Source: Spirochaetota bacterium (lineage in GTDB: Bacteria; Spirochaetota; Spirochaetia; Treponematales; Treponemataceae). Taken from it: DNA of 5,405 nt. The translations under genes were made by a program, and so were the position numbers. Each line of letters opens with the position of its first letter. Positions within the stretch are counted from its first letter, which is position 1. Under the pieces are notes generated by a model, which had not been told where the DNA came from, ran no database searches, and saw only the letters and a program-made list of their open reading frames with translations. Location: positions 1 through 5,405 of the forward strand of contig JAKPSR010000283.1 of assembly GCA_029571425.1 (NCBI GenBank), read 5' to 3'. Of this stretch, positions 1-4,958 are shown piece after piece.

Positions 1-287
1 CCGTCGCCGCCGGCGCCGACTATCTCGGGGTCGGCGCGGTCTTCCCGACCTCGACGAAGGCAGACGCGGATACCGTCGCGAGAGAGACTCTCGCCGCGAT
101 CTGCGCGTCCGTCAAGGTTCCGGTCGTCGCGATCGGAGGGATCACGGACGTAAACGCGCCGAGCCTCGCCGGCACGGGGATCGCCGGCATCGCCGTCGTC
201 TCCGCGCTCTTCGCCCGCCCCGACTCGACCCGCGCGGCAGCCGAGTTGATGCTCAGCGCCGCGAAAAAGGCGGTGGCCCATGCGTAA
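1..287 (+). CDS. thiE: Thiamine phosphate synthase, C-terminal part (partial at left edge)
   Basis: Only the last 94 residues are present; the frame is open from position 3 and stops with TAA at 285-287. ThiE joins HMP pyrophosphate and thiazole phosphate to make thiamine phosphate in the cytoplasm. Seen here: the GADYLGVGAVFPTSTK block (residues 4-19 of the visible part), which matches the family's phosphate/thiazole-binding strand, then VPVVAIGGI (39-47) and GIAVVSALFA (62-71), the late beta strands of the TIM barrel that bind phosphate. The length and order of these blocks fit the last half of a family protein of about 210 residues. The stop lies 8 bp inside the next gene, thiD, so the two are probably translationally coupled in a thiamine operon. 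The start, any promoter and any TPP riboswitch lie outside the window. TenI is a close relative, but the thiD partner and the intact FPTSTK block favour ThiE. Confidence 0.9.
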   Translation, partial: VAAGADYLGVGAVFPTSTKADADTVARETLAAICASVKVPVVAIGGITDVNAPSLAGTGIAGIAVVSALFARPDSTRAAAELMLSAAKKAVAHA

Positions 288-1089
288 GGCGCTGACGATC
301 GCCGGTACCGATCCCTCGGGCGGGGCGGGGCTTCACGCGGACCTCAAGACCTTCGCCGCGCTCGACGTATACGGGATGGGGGCGGTTACCGCCGTCGTCG
401 CGCAGAATACGCGCGGCGTCGTCTCCGTCGAGCACGTAAGCCCGGCGATGATCCGCGCGCAGATCGATGCCGCCCTCTCGGACATCCCGCCCGACGCCGC
501 GAAGGTGGGCATGGCGGGAACCGTCGAGTCCATAGCCGCTATCGCGGCGAGTCTCGGAAGCGGGCCAGCATTCCCCCTCGTCGTCGATCCCGTAATGGTG
601 TCGACGAGCGGACACCGACTCCTCGCGGAGGAGGCCGAAGAGGCCCTCGTCCAAGATATCATTCCGCTCGCCCGCGTCATCACCCCCAACATCCCCGAGG
701 CGGAAGTACTCGCGCACCGGGCTGGGTGGGACGGCGTCCGAATCGAGTCGAAAGAAGACATGGAACGCGCAGCGCGCGCGATCGCCTCCCTGACGGACGC
801 GGCTATCCTCCTAAAAGGCGGGCACCGCGCGCAAGACGCCGACGATTTGCTTTACCTCGACGGCGTTGCGACATGGATCCCAGGCCATCGCGTCGACACC
901 CCTCACACCCATGGCACGGGATGCACTCTCTCCGCCGCCCTCGCCGCCTATCTCGCGCGCGGACTTTCCGTCATCGAGGCAGCTCAGGCCGCGAAAGAAT
1001 ACCTAACCGGCGCGCTCTCGACGGGACTCGCGCTCGGCGGGGGCCGCGGGCCGGTCGATCACGGGTGGATGGCGCGAAGGTATTTTTGA
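280..1089 (+). CDS. thiD: Bifunctional hydroxymethylpyrimidine kinase / phosphomethylpyrimidine kinase
   Basis: A 269-residue protein, the usual ThiD length. It phosphorylates HMP to HMP-P and then HMP-PP, supplying one of the two substrates of ThiE next door. Motifs in order: AGTDPSGGAG (residues 8-17, ribokinase-fold N-terminus), AQNT (41-44, pyrimidine pocket), VVDPVMV (101-107), TPN (135-137), LLKGGH (177-182) and HTHGTGCTLSAA (209-220), the anion hole with the family's reactive Cys215. All key positions look intact. The ATG at 280 sits inside the end of thiE (ATGCGTAA overlap), and its start is set by the immediate match of MRKALTIAGTDPSGG to the family N-terminus. No separate promoter is needed, since ribosomes finishing thiE can restart here. 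The stop TGA at 1087-1089 overlaps the -35 box of the next gene's promoter. Pyridoxal kinase is the nearest alternative, but the GTGCT signature and thiE context favour ThiD. Confidence 0.95.
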   Translation: MRKALTIAGTDPSGGAGLHADLKTFAALDVYGMGAVTAVVAQNTRGVVSVEHVSPAMIRAQIDAALSDIPPDAAKVGMAGTVESIAAIAASLGSGPAFPLVVDPVMVSTSGHRLLAEEAEEALVQDIIPLARVITPNIPEAEVLAHRAGWDGVRIESKEDMERAARAIASLTDAAILLKGGHRAQDADDLLYLDGVATWIPGHRVDTPHTHGTGCTLSAALAAYLARGLSVIEAAQAAKEYLTGALSTGLALGGGRGPVDHGWMARRYF

Positions 1090-1114
1090 CAAATGTCGGG
1101 ATACGGGATATGCT
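1086..1114 (+). promoter_or_regulatory. Sigma70-type promoter for the NYN-LOTUS gene
   Basis: A perfect -35 box TTGACA (1086-1091) is followed by a 17-bp spacer and a -10 box TATGCT (1109-1114), which matches consensus at four of six positions including the key first TA and last T. The predicted transcript start is near 1121, only about 13 nt before the ATG at 1134. The -35 box shares bases with the TGA stop of thiD, so the next gene can be transcribed independently of the thiamine operon. Confidence 0.75.
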
Positions 1115-1122
1115 GAAGGCAT

Positions 1123-1128
1123 AAGGAG
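1123..1128 (+). promoter_or_regulatory. Ribosome binding site of the NYN-LOTUS gene
   Basis: AAGGAG lies 5 nt before the ATG at 1134. It fixes this start, and with the promoter just upstream leaves a very short 5' leader. Confidence 0.8.
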
Positions 1129-1133
1129 AAAGA

Positions 1134-1859
1134 ATGCCTGAACAATTCAATAACATCGCCGTCCTCATCGACGCCGAGAACGTCTCGCACAGCTACCTTG
1201 AGGACATCTCGGAGAACATCGCCCTCTACGGCGTCGTTTCCGTCAGGCGAATCTACGGGGATTGGACCTCGGAGAAAATGAAGGGCTGGAAATCGCTCCT
1301 CCTTGAGTACGCCATCCAGCCCATCCAGCAGTTCAGCAACACGGCCGGAAAGAACTCCACCGACAGCGCCCTGATCATCGACGCGATGGATCTCCTCTAC
1401 CTTCAGCACGTCGACTGCTTTTGCATCGTGTCGAGCGACAGCGATTTTACCCGCCTCGCGAGCCGCGTGCGCGAGCAGGGCAAGTATGTTATCGGCATCG
1501 GCGAGAAGAAGACCCCAACGTCATTCGTCAACGCCTGCAACGAGTTCCTGCACATCGAGCCCGCGCGCCAGGAGCGCGAGCGGGAGCGCGGAGACGCGAG
1601 GCGCTCAACCGGAAAGGAAAAGCAGAACAGGACAGAGGTTCTCCTCGAGCGCGCGGTCGACCAGCTCGCCGATTCCTCCGGCTGGGTTATGCTCTCGAAG
1701 TTGATGCAGTACATCAGGCAGGTGAAGCCCGACTTCGACCTCCACGAGCTCGGCGTCAGGAAACCGCTCGACTACTTTACGAGCCGCAAGGACAAGTACC
1801 ACATCCAGAAGGAGCGCGAGGACGCCCCGAGCGCGATCTTTATTTCGAAGGTACGCTAA
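1134..1859 (+). CDS. NYN domain (PIN-like nuclease) protein with C-terminal OST-HTH/LOTUS domain
   Basis: A 241-residue protein with two domains. Residues about 7-142 form an NYN domain (LabA/DUF88/MARF1-type). Visible acidic positions are Asp13 in VLIDAEN, Asp77 in NSTDSALIIDAMDLL, and Asp102 and Asp104 in IVSSDSDF, which match the metal-binding site of PIN-like ribonucleases; the GEKKTPTSFVNACNEF block (123-138) is also typical. A charged linker rich in Arg, Glu and Lys (about 143-165) leads to residues 166-240, which resemble an OST-HTH/LOTUS winged-helix RNA-binding domain (GWVMLSKLMQYIRQ ... FDLHELGVRKPLDYF). The same architecture occurs in eukaryotic MARF1-like proteins and in many bacteria, where the role is poorly known. 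Inference: a cytoplasmic RNA nuclease or RNA-processing factor. There is no signal peptide or membrane segment. It has its own promoter and strong ribosome binding site and converges on folD 15 bp away. Domain identity is well supported; substrate and role are not. Confidence 0.88.
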   Translation: MPEQFNNIAVLIDAENVSHSYLEDISENIALYGVVSVRRIYGDWTSEKMKGWKSLLLEYAIQPIQQFSNTAGKNSTDSALIIDAMDLLYLQHVDCFCIVSSDSDFTRLASRVREQGKYVIGIGEKKTPTSFVNACNEFLHIEPARQERERERGDARRSTGKEKQNRTEVLLERAVDQLADSSGWVMLSKLMQYIRQVKPDFDLHELGVRKPLDYFTSRKDKYHIQKEREDAPSAIFISKVR

Positions 1860-1874
1860 TAAACCGCGCGGGCG

Positions 1875-2723
1875 TTAGCCGACCAAACCGGCGGTGCGCT
1901 CCGCGGCCTCTACCGTCTGCCGCATCAGGGTCGCGATCGTCATCGGTCCCACCCCGCCAGGCACCGGGGTATAGGCAGAGGCGCGCGCGTACGCCGCTTT
2001 CTCCACGTCGCCAATGCCGCCCTTATGGTATCCGGCGTCGACGATAACCGCGCCTTCCCGCACCCAATCAGCCTTCACGAATTCCGGCTTTCCCACAGCC
2101 GCGACGATGACGTCCGCGCCGCGAACGATCTCGGCGAGTCCCTCGGTACGCGAGTGGCAAATGGTCACGGTCGCGTCGGCGGCGAGAAGAAGCATGGCGA
2201 TGGGCTTTCCGAGGATCGGGCTTCTGCCGATCACTACCGCGCGTTTCCCGGCGAGCGGGACCCGATACCACGACAACAAATCCATGATCCCGCCAGGCGT
2301 CGCGCTTCGATACGCCTCGGCCCCGAGTGCCATCCGCCCAAAGCCGAGCGACGTCACCCCGTCGACGTCCTTTGCCGCCGCGATCGCGTCAAAGGCGCGC
2401 CTCTCGTCTATGTGGCGCGGAACCGGATGTTGCAGCAAAATGCCGAAGACCGTCGGGTCGGCGTTGAGCGCGTCGATAGCGGCGAGCAGTTCAGCCGTTG
2501 TGGTCGATTCAGGAAGGAAGACCTTTCGCGGCAAAAGGCCTACGCGTCGGCACGCGGCGCCTTTCATGTTCACGTATACCTCTGAAGAAGGATCGTTTCC
2601 CACCAGGATCGTCGCGAGCGTCGGCTCGATGCCGAGCGAACCCCGCAGCCGCGCGACCCGCTCGGCGAGCTCCGCCTCCAGTTGCCGCGCCCTCGCGGCT
2701 CCGTCAAGAACGATCTGATCCAT
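1875..2723 (-). CDS. folD: Bifunctional methylenetetrahydrofolate dehydrogenase / methenyltetrahydrofolate cyclohydrolase
   Basis: FolD interconverts 5,10-methylene-THF, 5,10-methenyl-THF and 10-formyl-THF using NADP(H), supplying one-carbon units for purines and formyl-Met. I choose the ATG at 2723 (282 residues) over an in-frame ATG at 2750. Only 2723 has a ribosome binding site (GGAGG, 5 nt upstream), and from it the catalytic residues fall at the textbook positions: Tyr50, Lys54, Cys58, Gln98 and Asp121, as in E. coli FolD. Other motifs are VGNDPSSEVYV (41-51), KDVDG (118-122), TPGGI (142-146), GRSPILGKP (166-174, nucleotide-binding loop) and the C-terminal TPVPGGVGPMT. The active-site strings are variants: QHPVP instead of the common QLPLP, and DGVTSLGFGRMALG instead of DGFHP..GRLA. 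I recall similar variants in a subgroup of bacterial FolDs. The gene is last in the minus-strand run, 36 bp after the acetyltransferase, and ends 15 bp from the convergent NYN gene. Confidence 0.95.
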   Translation of the reverse strand: MDQIVLDGAARARQLEAELAERVARLRGSLGIEPTLATILVGNDPSSEVYVNMKGAACRRVGLLPRKVFLPESTTTAELLAAIDALNADPTVFGILLQHPVPRHIDERRAFDAIAAAKDVDGVTSLGFGRMALGAEAYRSATPGGIMDLLSWYRVPLAGKRAVVIGRSPILGKPIAMLLLAADATVTICHSRTEGLAEIVRGADVIVAAVGKPEFVKADWVREGAVIVDAGYHKGGIGDVEKAAYARASAYTPVPGGVGPMTIATLMRQTVEAAERTAGLVG

Positions 2724-2727
2724 GGCA

Positions 2728-2733
2728 CCCTCC
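2728..2733 (-). promoter_or_regulatory. Ribosome binding site that decides the folD start
   Basis: Read on the minus strand, GGAGGG is followed by TGCC and then ATG at 2723. The alternative ATG at 2750 is preceded only by AACCCCGACC, with no Shine-Dalgarno match. The internal ATG is therefore the likely true start. Confidence 0.75.
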
Positions 2734-2759
2734 GCTAGCGAGAATACCATGGTCGGGGT

Positions 2760-3716
2760 TCACGGCTCAACCACGCCTTTGAGGTAACAGGCGGTCTTGG
2801 GTTCGAAGCGATAGCCAAGCGACTCAAGCGTCTTGCGCGACGGTACATTCCCCTCGTCCGGCTGAACGACGATGAGACGCGCGTCCGGCAGCGAAAGGAC
2901 GCGCGCGCTGAGCGCGCGCACCATCTCCCGCCCTATCCCCCGACCCAGAAACCGAGTTTCGCCGACAAGATAATCGATGCTATATGTCCCTTCGCGGGGG
3001 AAGGACCGAAAGCAGTCCTCGTCGGCGGCGGCGACGTCGTAGTACTGGCAAAACCCGATCGGTTCGCCCGCGGGCGATTCCGCGATCAGGTGGCGGATGA
3101 ACGAGAACGCGCCGTGTCGGTCGGCGACTTCGGCAAGCCAGTCTTCGGGCCGCTCATACCACGGCGAAACGTGGGGCGCGGCAAGCCACCGGCGAAACGT
3201 CGGCTCGTCGCGTGTGCGAAGGTCTCGAAGGCGAAGGACGCTGGATGCAGGATCTACCTTCCGCTCGAGGACTACATCCTCGTCGTCGACGCCAACGTCC
3301 ACGAAGGCGCGCGACCGATAGAACGAAAGGCCAACTCGGTTCCTCGCGTCGCATCGAACGACGCATTTCGGTATCGCCCGCATCGAAAGCTCGGCAAGGA
3401 ACTCGCCGAGCAAGATACCCCCAATCCCCGTCCGTGCCCGACCCGGCCTAACGTAGAGACGGGAAAGCTCCCCCTCGTCGTAAGAGCCCATCGCGAATCC
3501 CGCAAGCCCGGTCTCGTCCTCGGCGACCAGGAAAAAAAGATCGCCCTCGTCCACTCGTGCCACGATCCCTCGGTGGTTATCGAGCGAGTACCAGTCGGCG
3601 AGACGCCCAGCCATCTCGGGCGGGGAAAGGAAGTCCCCGTATGCCCACGCCCAGGATTCGCGCGCGACGGTAAGAACGGCTTCGTGGTCAGAGAGACAGA
3701 AACGACGATACCTCAC
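2760..3716 (-). CDS. Tandem GNAT-family N-acetyltransferase (two GNAT domains)
   Basis: A 318-residue protein, about twice the size of a single GNAT enzyme. Domain 1 (about 1-150) has the strand-loop-helix LSRLYVRPGRARTGIGGILL (84-103), where the acetyl-CoA loop is slightly degenerate, and a typical end DARNRVGLSFYRSRAF (123-138). Domain 2 (about 160-318) resembles the aminoglycoside 6'-N-acetyltransferase/Acetyltransf_8 group: PHVSPWYERPEDWL (181-194), GEPIGFCQYYD (217-227), SIDYLVGETRFLGRGIGREMV (246-266) and DEGNVPSRKTLESLGYRF (287-304). Resemblance to AAC(6') does not prove drug acetylation, as many relatives act on other amines. Start is GTG at 3716, chosen because GGAG (3724-3727) lies 7 nt upstream and an N-terminal MRYRRFCLSDHEAV fits a GNAT start. 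It begins 14 bp after the lipoprotein stop, so it is probably co-transcribed with it and with folD. Substrate unknown. Cytoplasmic, no signal peptide. Confidence 0.88.
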   Translation of the reverse strand: MRYRRFCLSDHEAVLTVARESWAWAYGDFLSPPEMAGRLADWYSLDNHRGIVARVDEGDLFFLVAEDETGLAGFAMGSYDEGELSRLYVRPGRARTGIGGILLGEFLAELSMRAIPKCVVRCDARNRVGLSFYRSRAFVDVGVDDEDVVLERKVDPASSVLRLRDLRTRDEPTFRRWLAAPHVSPWYERPEDWLAEVADRHGAFSFIRHLIAESPAGEPIGFCQYYDVAAADEDCFRSFPREGTYSIDYLVGETRFLGRGIGREMVRALSARVLSLPDARLIVVQPDEGNVPSRKTLESLGYRFEPKTACYLKGVVEP

Positions 3717-3730
3717 GTATTAACTCCGCA

Positions 3731-4818
3731 TTATGGCTGTTGTCCCCCGTCGTTAATCGTCCAGCCGTAGTCCGTAATGAGCTTCGACCGCGCGGCGGAC
3801 GCCGCGACCGCGTATTGGATTGTGTCCGCGTCGAGGGTCACGTTGCTTTGCAGCGAGGGAAGGTTACTGATACCCAAAAGGAACGCGCTGTAATTTTCCG
3901 CAGAAAGGCCTGATCCCGTGAAGGCGTTTCTCATATCCGCAACGCTAGAAATATTCCATGAGTGCAAGTCACCGTTAAACCTTTGCGCGTAATTAAACAT
4001 CCCTTGCATGTTCGTCACGCTCGAGACAGTCCACGTATCGACGCGCCCGTTAAAATGGGTTGCGTATCCGAAAAGAAACCTCATATCCGTCACGTTCGAC
4101 ACATCCCAGGAATTCAAGTTTTGATTGAACGCACTCGCCGTGTTGAACATGCCGCGCATGGTCGTCACGCTCGACACGTCCCAAGGGCCAACGTCACCGT
4201 TAAATCTGGAAGCCCAACAAAACATATAGCTCATGTCCGTCACGTTTCCCATGTCCCAGCCGCCAAGCCCCGGGATTGTCTCGATCGATTGGCAGTACGC
4301 GAACATATAGGTACAATTCGTGGTTCCTGATAAATCGGGCGTATCCGTAGCGGTGATCTGCAGGTTCGGGCAACGGAAAAAATACCCACCGGCATTTCCC
4401 AGCTTCACGATTCCCCATTCCGAAATACCGATAAGCTTTAGTGAGTCTCCGTTAAACGCACCCGTAGGCTCTGCTGTTTGCTTGTAAAAACTAAATCCCT
4501 CTATCGAACCAGTAATCGTCACCGTATACGTCCCGGCAGTCGCGTAGGTATGCGTCCTATCTGGATCATCGTACGACGTAATCTCGCTCGTCGTGTCATC
4601 GCCCCAATCGACAACGCAGTTATACACACCGGTGTCCACGAGGGGCAAGCTAATTTGATTTGGGCCTGACTCTCCCGAGATGTCTGTCTTCCATTCAGAG
4701 ACGAAAGGGCCACGGGGCGGGACGATTGGATCTCCAGGATCATCGCCGCCTCCTGAGGAACAAGCGGAAAAAAGCTCGCGGCGAGCGCGATCACGGCAAG
4801 ACCGAGAAAACGTTTCAT
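3731..4818 (-). CDS. BspA-like (DUF285) surface lipoprotein with PKD-like domain; reading frame broken at a T6 tract
   Basis: An ATG at 4818, with GAGGG 6 nt upstream, starts a lipoprotein signal peptide, MKRFLGLAVIALAASFF. This frame then leaves the gene. The mature part, ACSSGGGDDPGDPIVPP and onward, is intact in the -1 frame down to TAA at 3731-3733. That second frame has no ATG and reaches a stop at 4838-4840; the first usable codon inside it is a TTG at 4648, in mid-domain. Adding one T to the T6 run (plus-strand A6, 4768-4773) gives ...ASFFSAC, a spirochaete-like loose lipobox with Cys20, and a 362-residue product. Domains, numbered from the TTG at 4648: a PKD-like fold around 7-50 (VDWGDD, THTYATAGTYTVTI), then DUF285 repeats at 106-245 with WDVSxVTxMxxMF cores. 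BspA-type proteins are surface-exposed and often bind host or matrix ligands; the ligand here is unknown. Base use is visibly more AT-rich than in folD or thiD, which hints at different ancestry. The frame break may be a sequencing error, a decaying gene, or phase/slippage control. Confidence 0.85.
3914..4258 (-). repeat. Tandem 75-bp (25-residue) DUF285 repeats within the lipoprotein gene
   Basis: Four full units and one partial unit begin at tryptophans 131, 156, 181, 206 and 231 (numbered from the TTG at 4648). Each reads roughly W-D-V-S-S/N-V-T-x-M-x-x-M-F, then a variable stretch, then A-x-x-F-N-x-x-L/V. The spacing is exactly 25 residues each time. A more diverged unit (106-130, DLSGTTNCTYMFAYC) precedes them. 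At the DNA level, the plus strand repeats variants of catgNNcgtcacgNtcgaNac. This is the leucine-rich-like beta-solenoid of BspA proteins, not a CRISPR array. Confidence 0.9.
4768..4773 (-). other. Homopolymer T6 frame-break site in the lipoprotein signal peptide
   Basis: On the coding strand the sequence reads GCG AGC TTT TTT CCG. Seven T instead of six, or a -1 slip after the second TTT codon, would read TTT TTT TCC GCT TGT, that is F-F-S-A-C, which places the lipobox cysteine correctly. The switch point therefore sits exactly between the hydrophobic core and the lipid-attachment cysteine. Confidence 0.8.
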
Positions 4819-4824
4819 GTGATT

Positions 4825-4829
4825 CCCTC
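4825..4829 (-). promoter_or_regulatory. Ribosome binding site of the lipoprotein gene
   Basis: GAGGG on the minus strand, 6 nt before the ATG at 4818. It supports translation starting at the signal peptide even though that frame breaks shortly after. Confidence 0.7.
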
Positions 4830-4836
4830 TTTTTTG

Positions 4837-4882
4837 ACTAGAAGATGTTTAAATGACAGACTGGCAAGTACGTCTTTCTAGT
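4837..4882 (-). repeat. Imperfect inverted repeat ending just upstream of the lipoprotein ribosome binding site
   Basis: On the minus strand, ACTAGAAAGACG (4882 to 4871) can pair with CATCTTCTAGT (4847 to 4837): seven perfect pairs, one bulged A, two pairs, a C-A mismatch and a closing G-C, around a 23-nt loop. The 5' arm is the same sequence used by the 4878-4897 hairpin, so the two structures exclude each other. The 3' arm ends 7 nt before the ribosome binding site. Confidence 0.5.
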
Positions 4883-4897
4883 ATTTGTTTATACTAG
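4878..4897. repeat. Perfect 7-bp inverted repeat (operator-like or leader hairpin)
   Basis: CTAGTAT (4878-4884), a 6-base centre TTGTTT, then ATACTAG (4891-4897). The arms are perfectly complementary. The 20-bp dyad overlaps the candidate -10 box of the lipoprotein gene and is not followed by a T tract on either strand, so it looks more like an operator or leader element than a terminator. Confidence 0.6.
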
Positions 4898-4917
4898 CCT
4901 ACTACGGAAAATGTCGT
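4888..4917 (-). promoter_or_regulatory. Possible promoter of the lipoprotein-GNAT-folD operon
   Basis: On the minus strand, ACGACA (4912-4917) is followed by an 18-bp spacer and TATAAA (4888-4893), predicting a start near 4881. The -35 is weak (four of six). The -10 lies partly inside the inverted repeat at 4878-4897, so a protein bound there could control it. Tentative. Confidence 0.4.
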
Positions 4918-4958
4918 GTTTCAACCTTTTTTTCTTGCGCGTCGCTAATCCAAGCCTA

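Noticed and set aside
1860..1881. Bidirectional terminator between the convergent NYN and folD genes
   Set aside because: The 15-bp gap contains the palindrome CCGCGCGG but no convincing stem followed by a T tract in either direction.
1421..2047. Plus-strand open frame of 208 codons overlapping the NYN gene
   Set aside because: Arg/Pro-rich shadow in another frame, running through the convergent folD end; no ribosome binding site or family motif.
2014..2718. Plus-strand open frame of 234 codons over folD
   Set aside because: Low-complexity Ser/Ala/Arg-rich translation typical of an antisense shadow; folD on the other strand is unambiguous.
2760..3716. Aminoglycoside-resistance gene
   Set aside because: Domain 2 resembles AAC(6') only at family level; no resistance context such as an integron or transposon is present, and many relatives have other substrates.
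3090..3770. Plus-strand open frame of 226 codons antisense to the GNAT gene
   Set aside because: No recognisable motif; it mirrors the GNAT gene and results from GC-rich codon bias. The minus strand carries clear GNAT motifs and a ribosome binding site.
3914..4258. CRISPR-like array suggested by regularly spaced repeats
   Set aside because: The period is exactly 75 bp, in frame, and encodes DUF285 repeats; there are no unique spacers.
3731..4648. Lipoprotein read as starting at the TTG at 4648
   Set aside because: The same frame continues upstream with family-like sequence up to a lipobox cysteine, and no ribosome binding site precedes the TTG. A frame break is a better explanation.
4904..4935. 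Rho-independent terminator ending in the T7 run at 4927-4933
   Set aside because: It would work only on the plus strand, where no gene ends nearby, and the upstream stem is only about four weak pairs.
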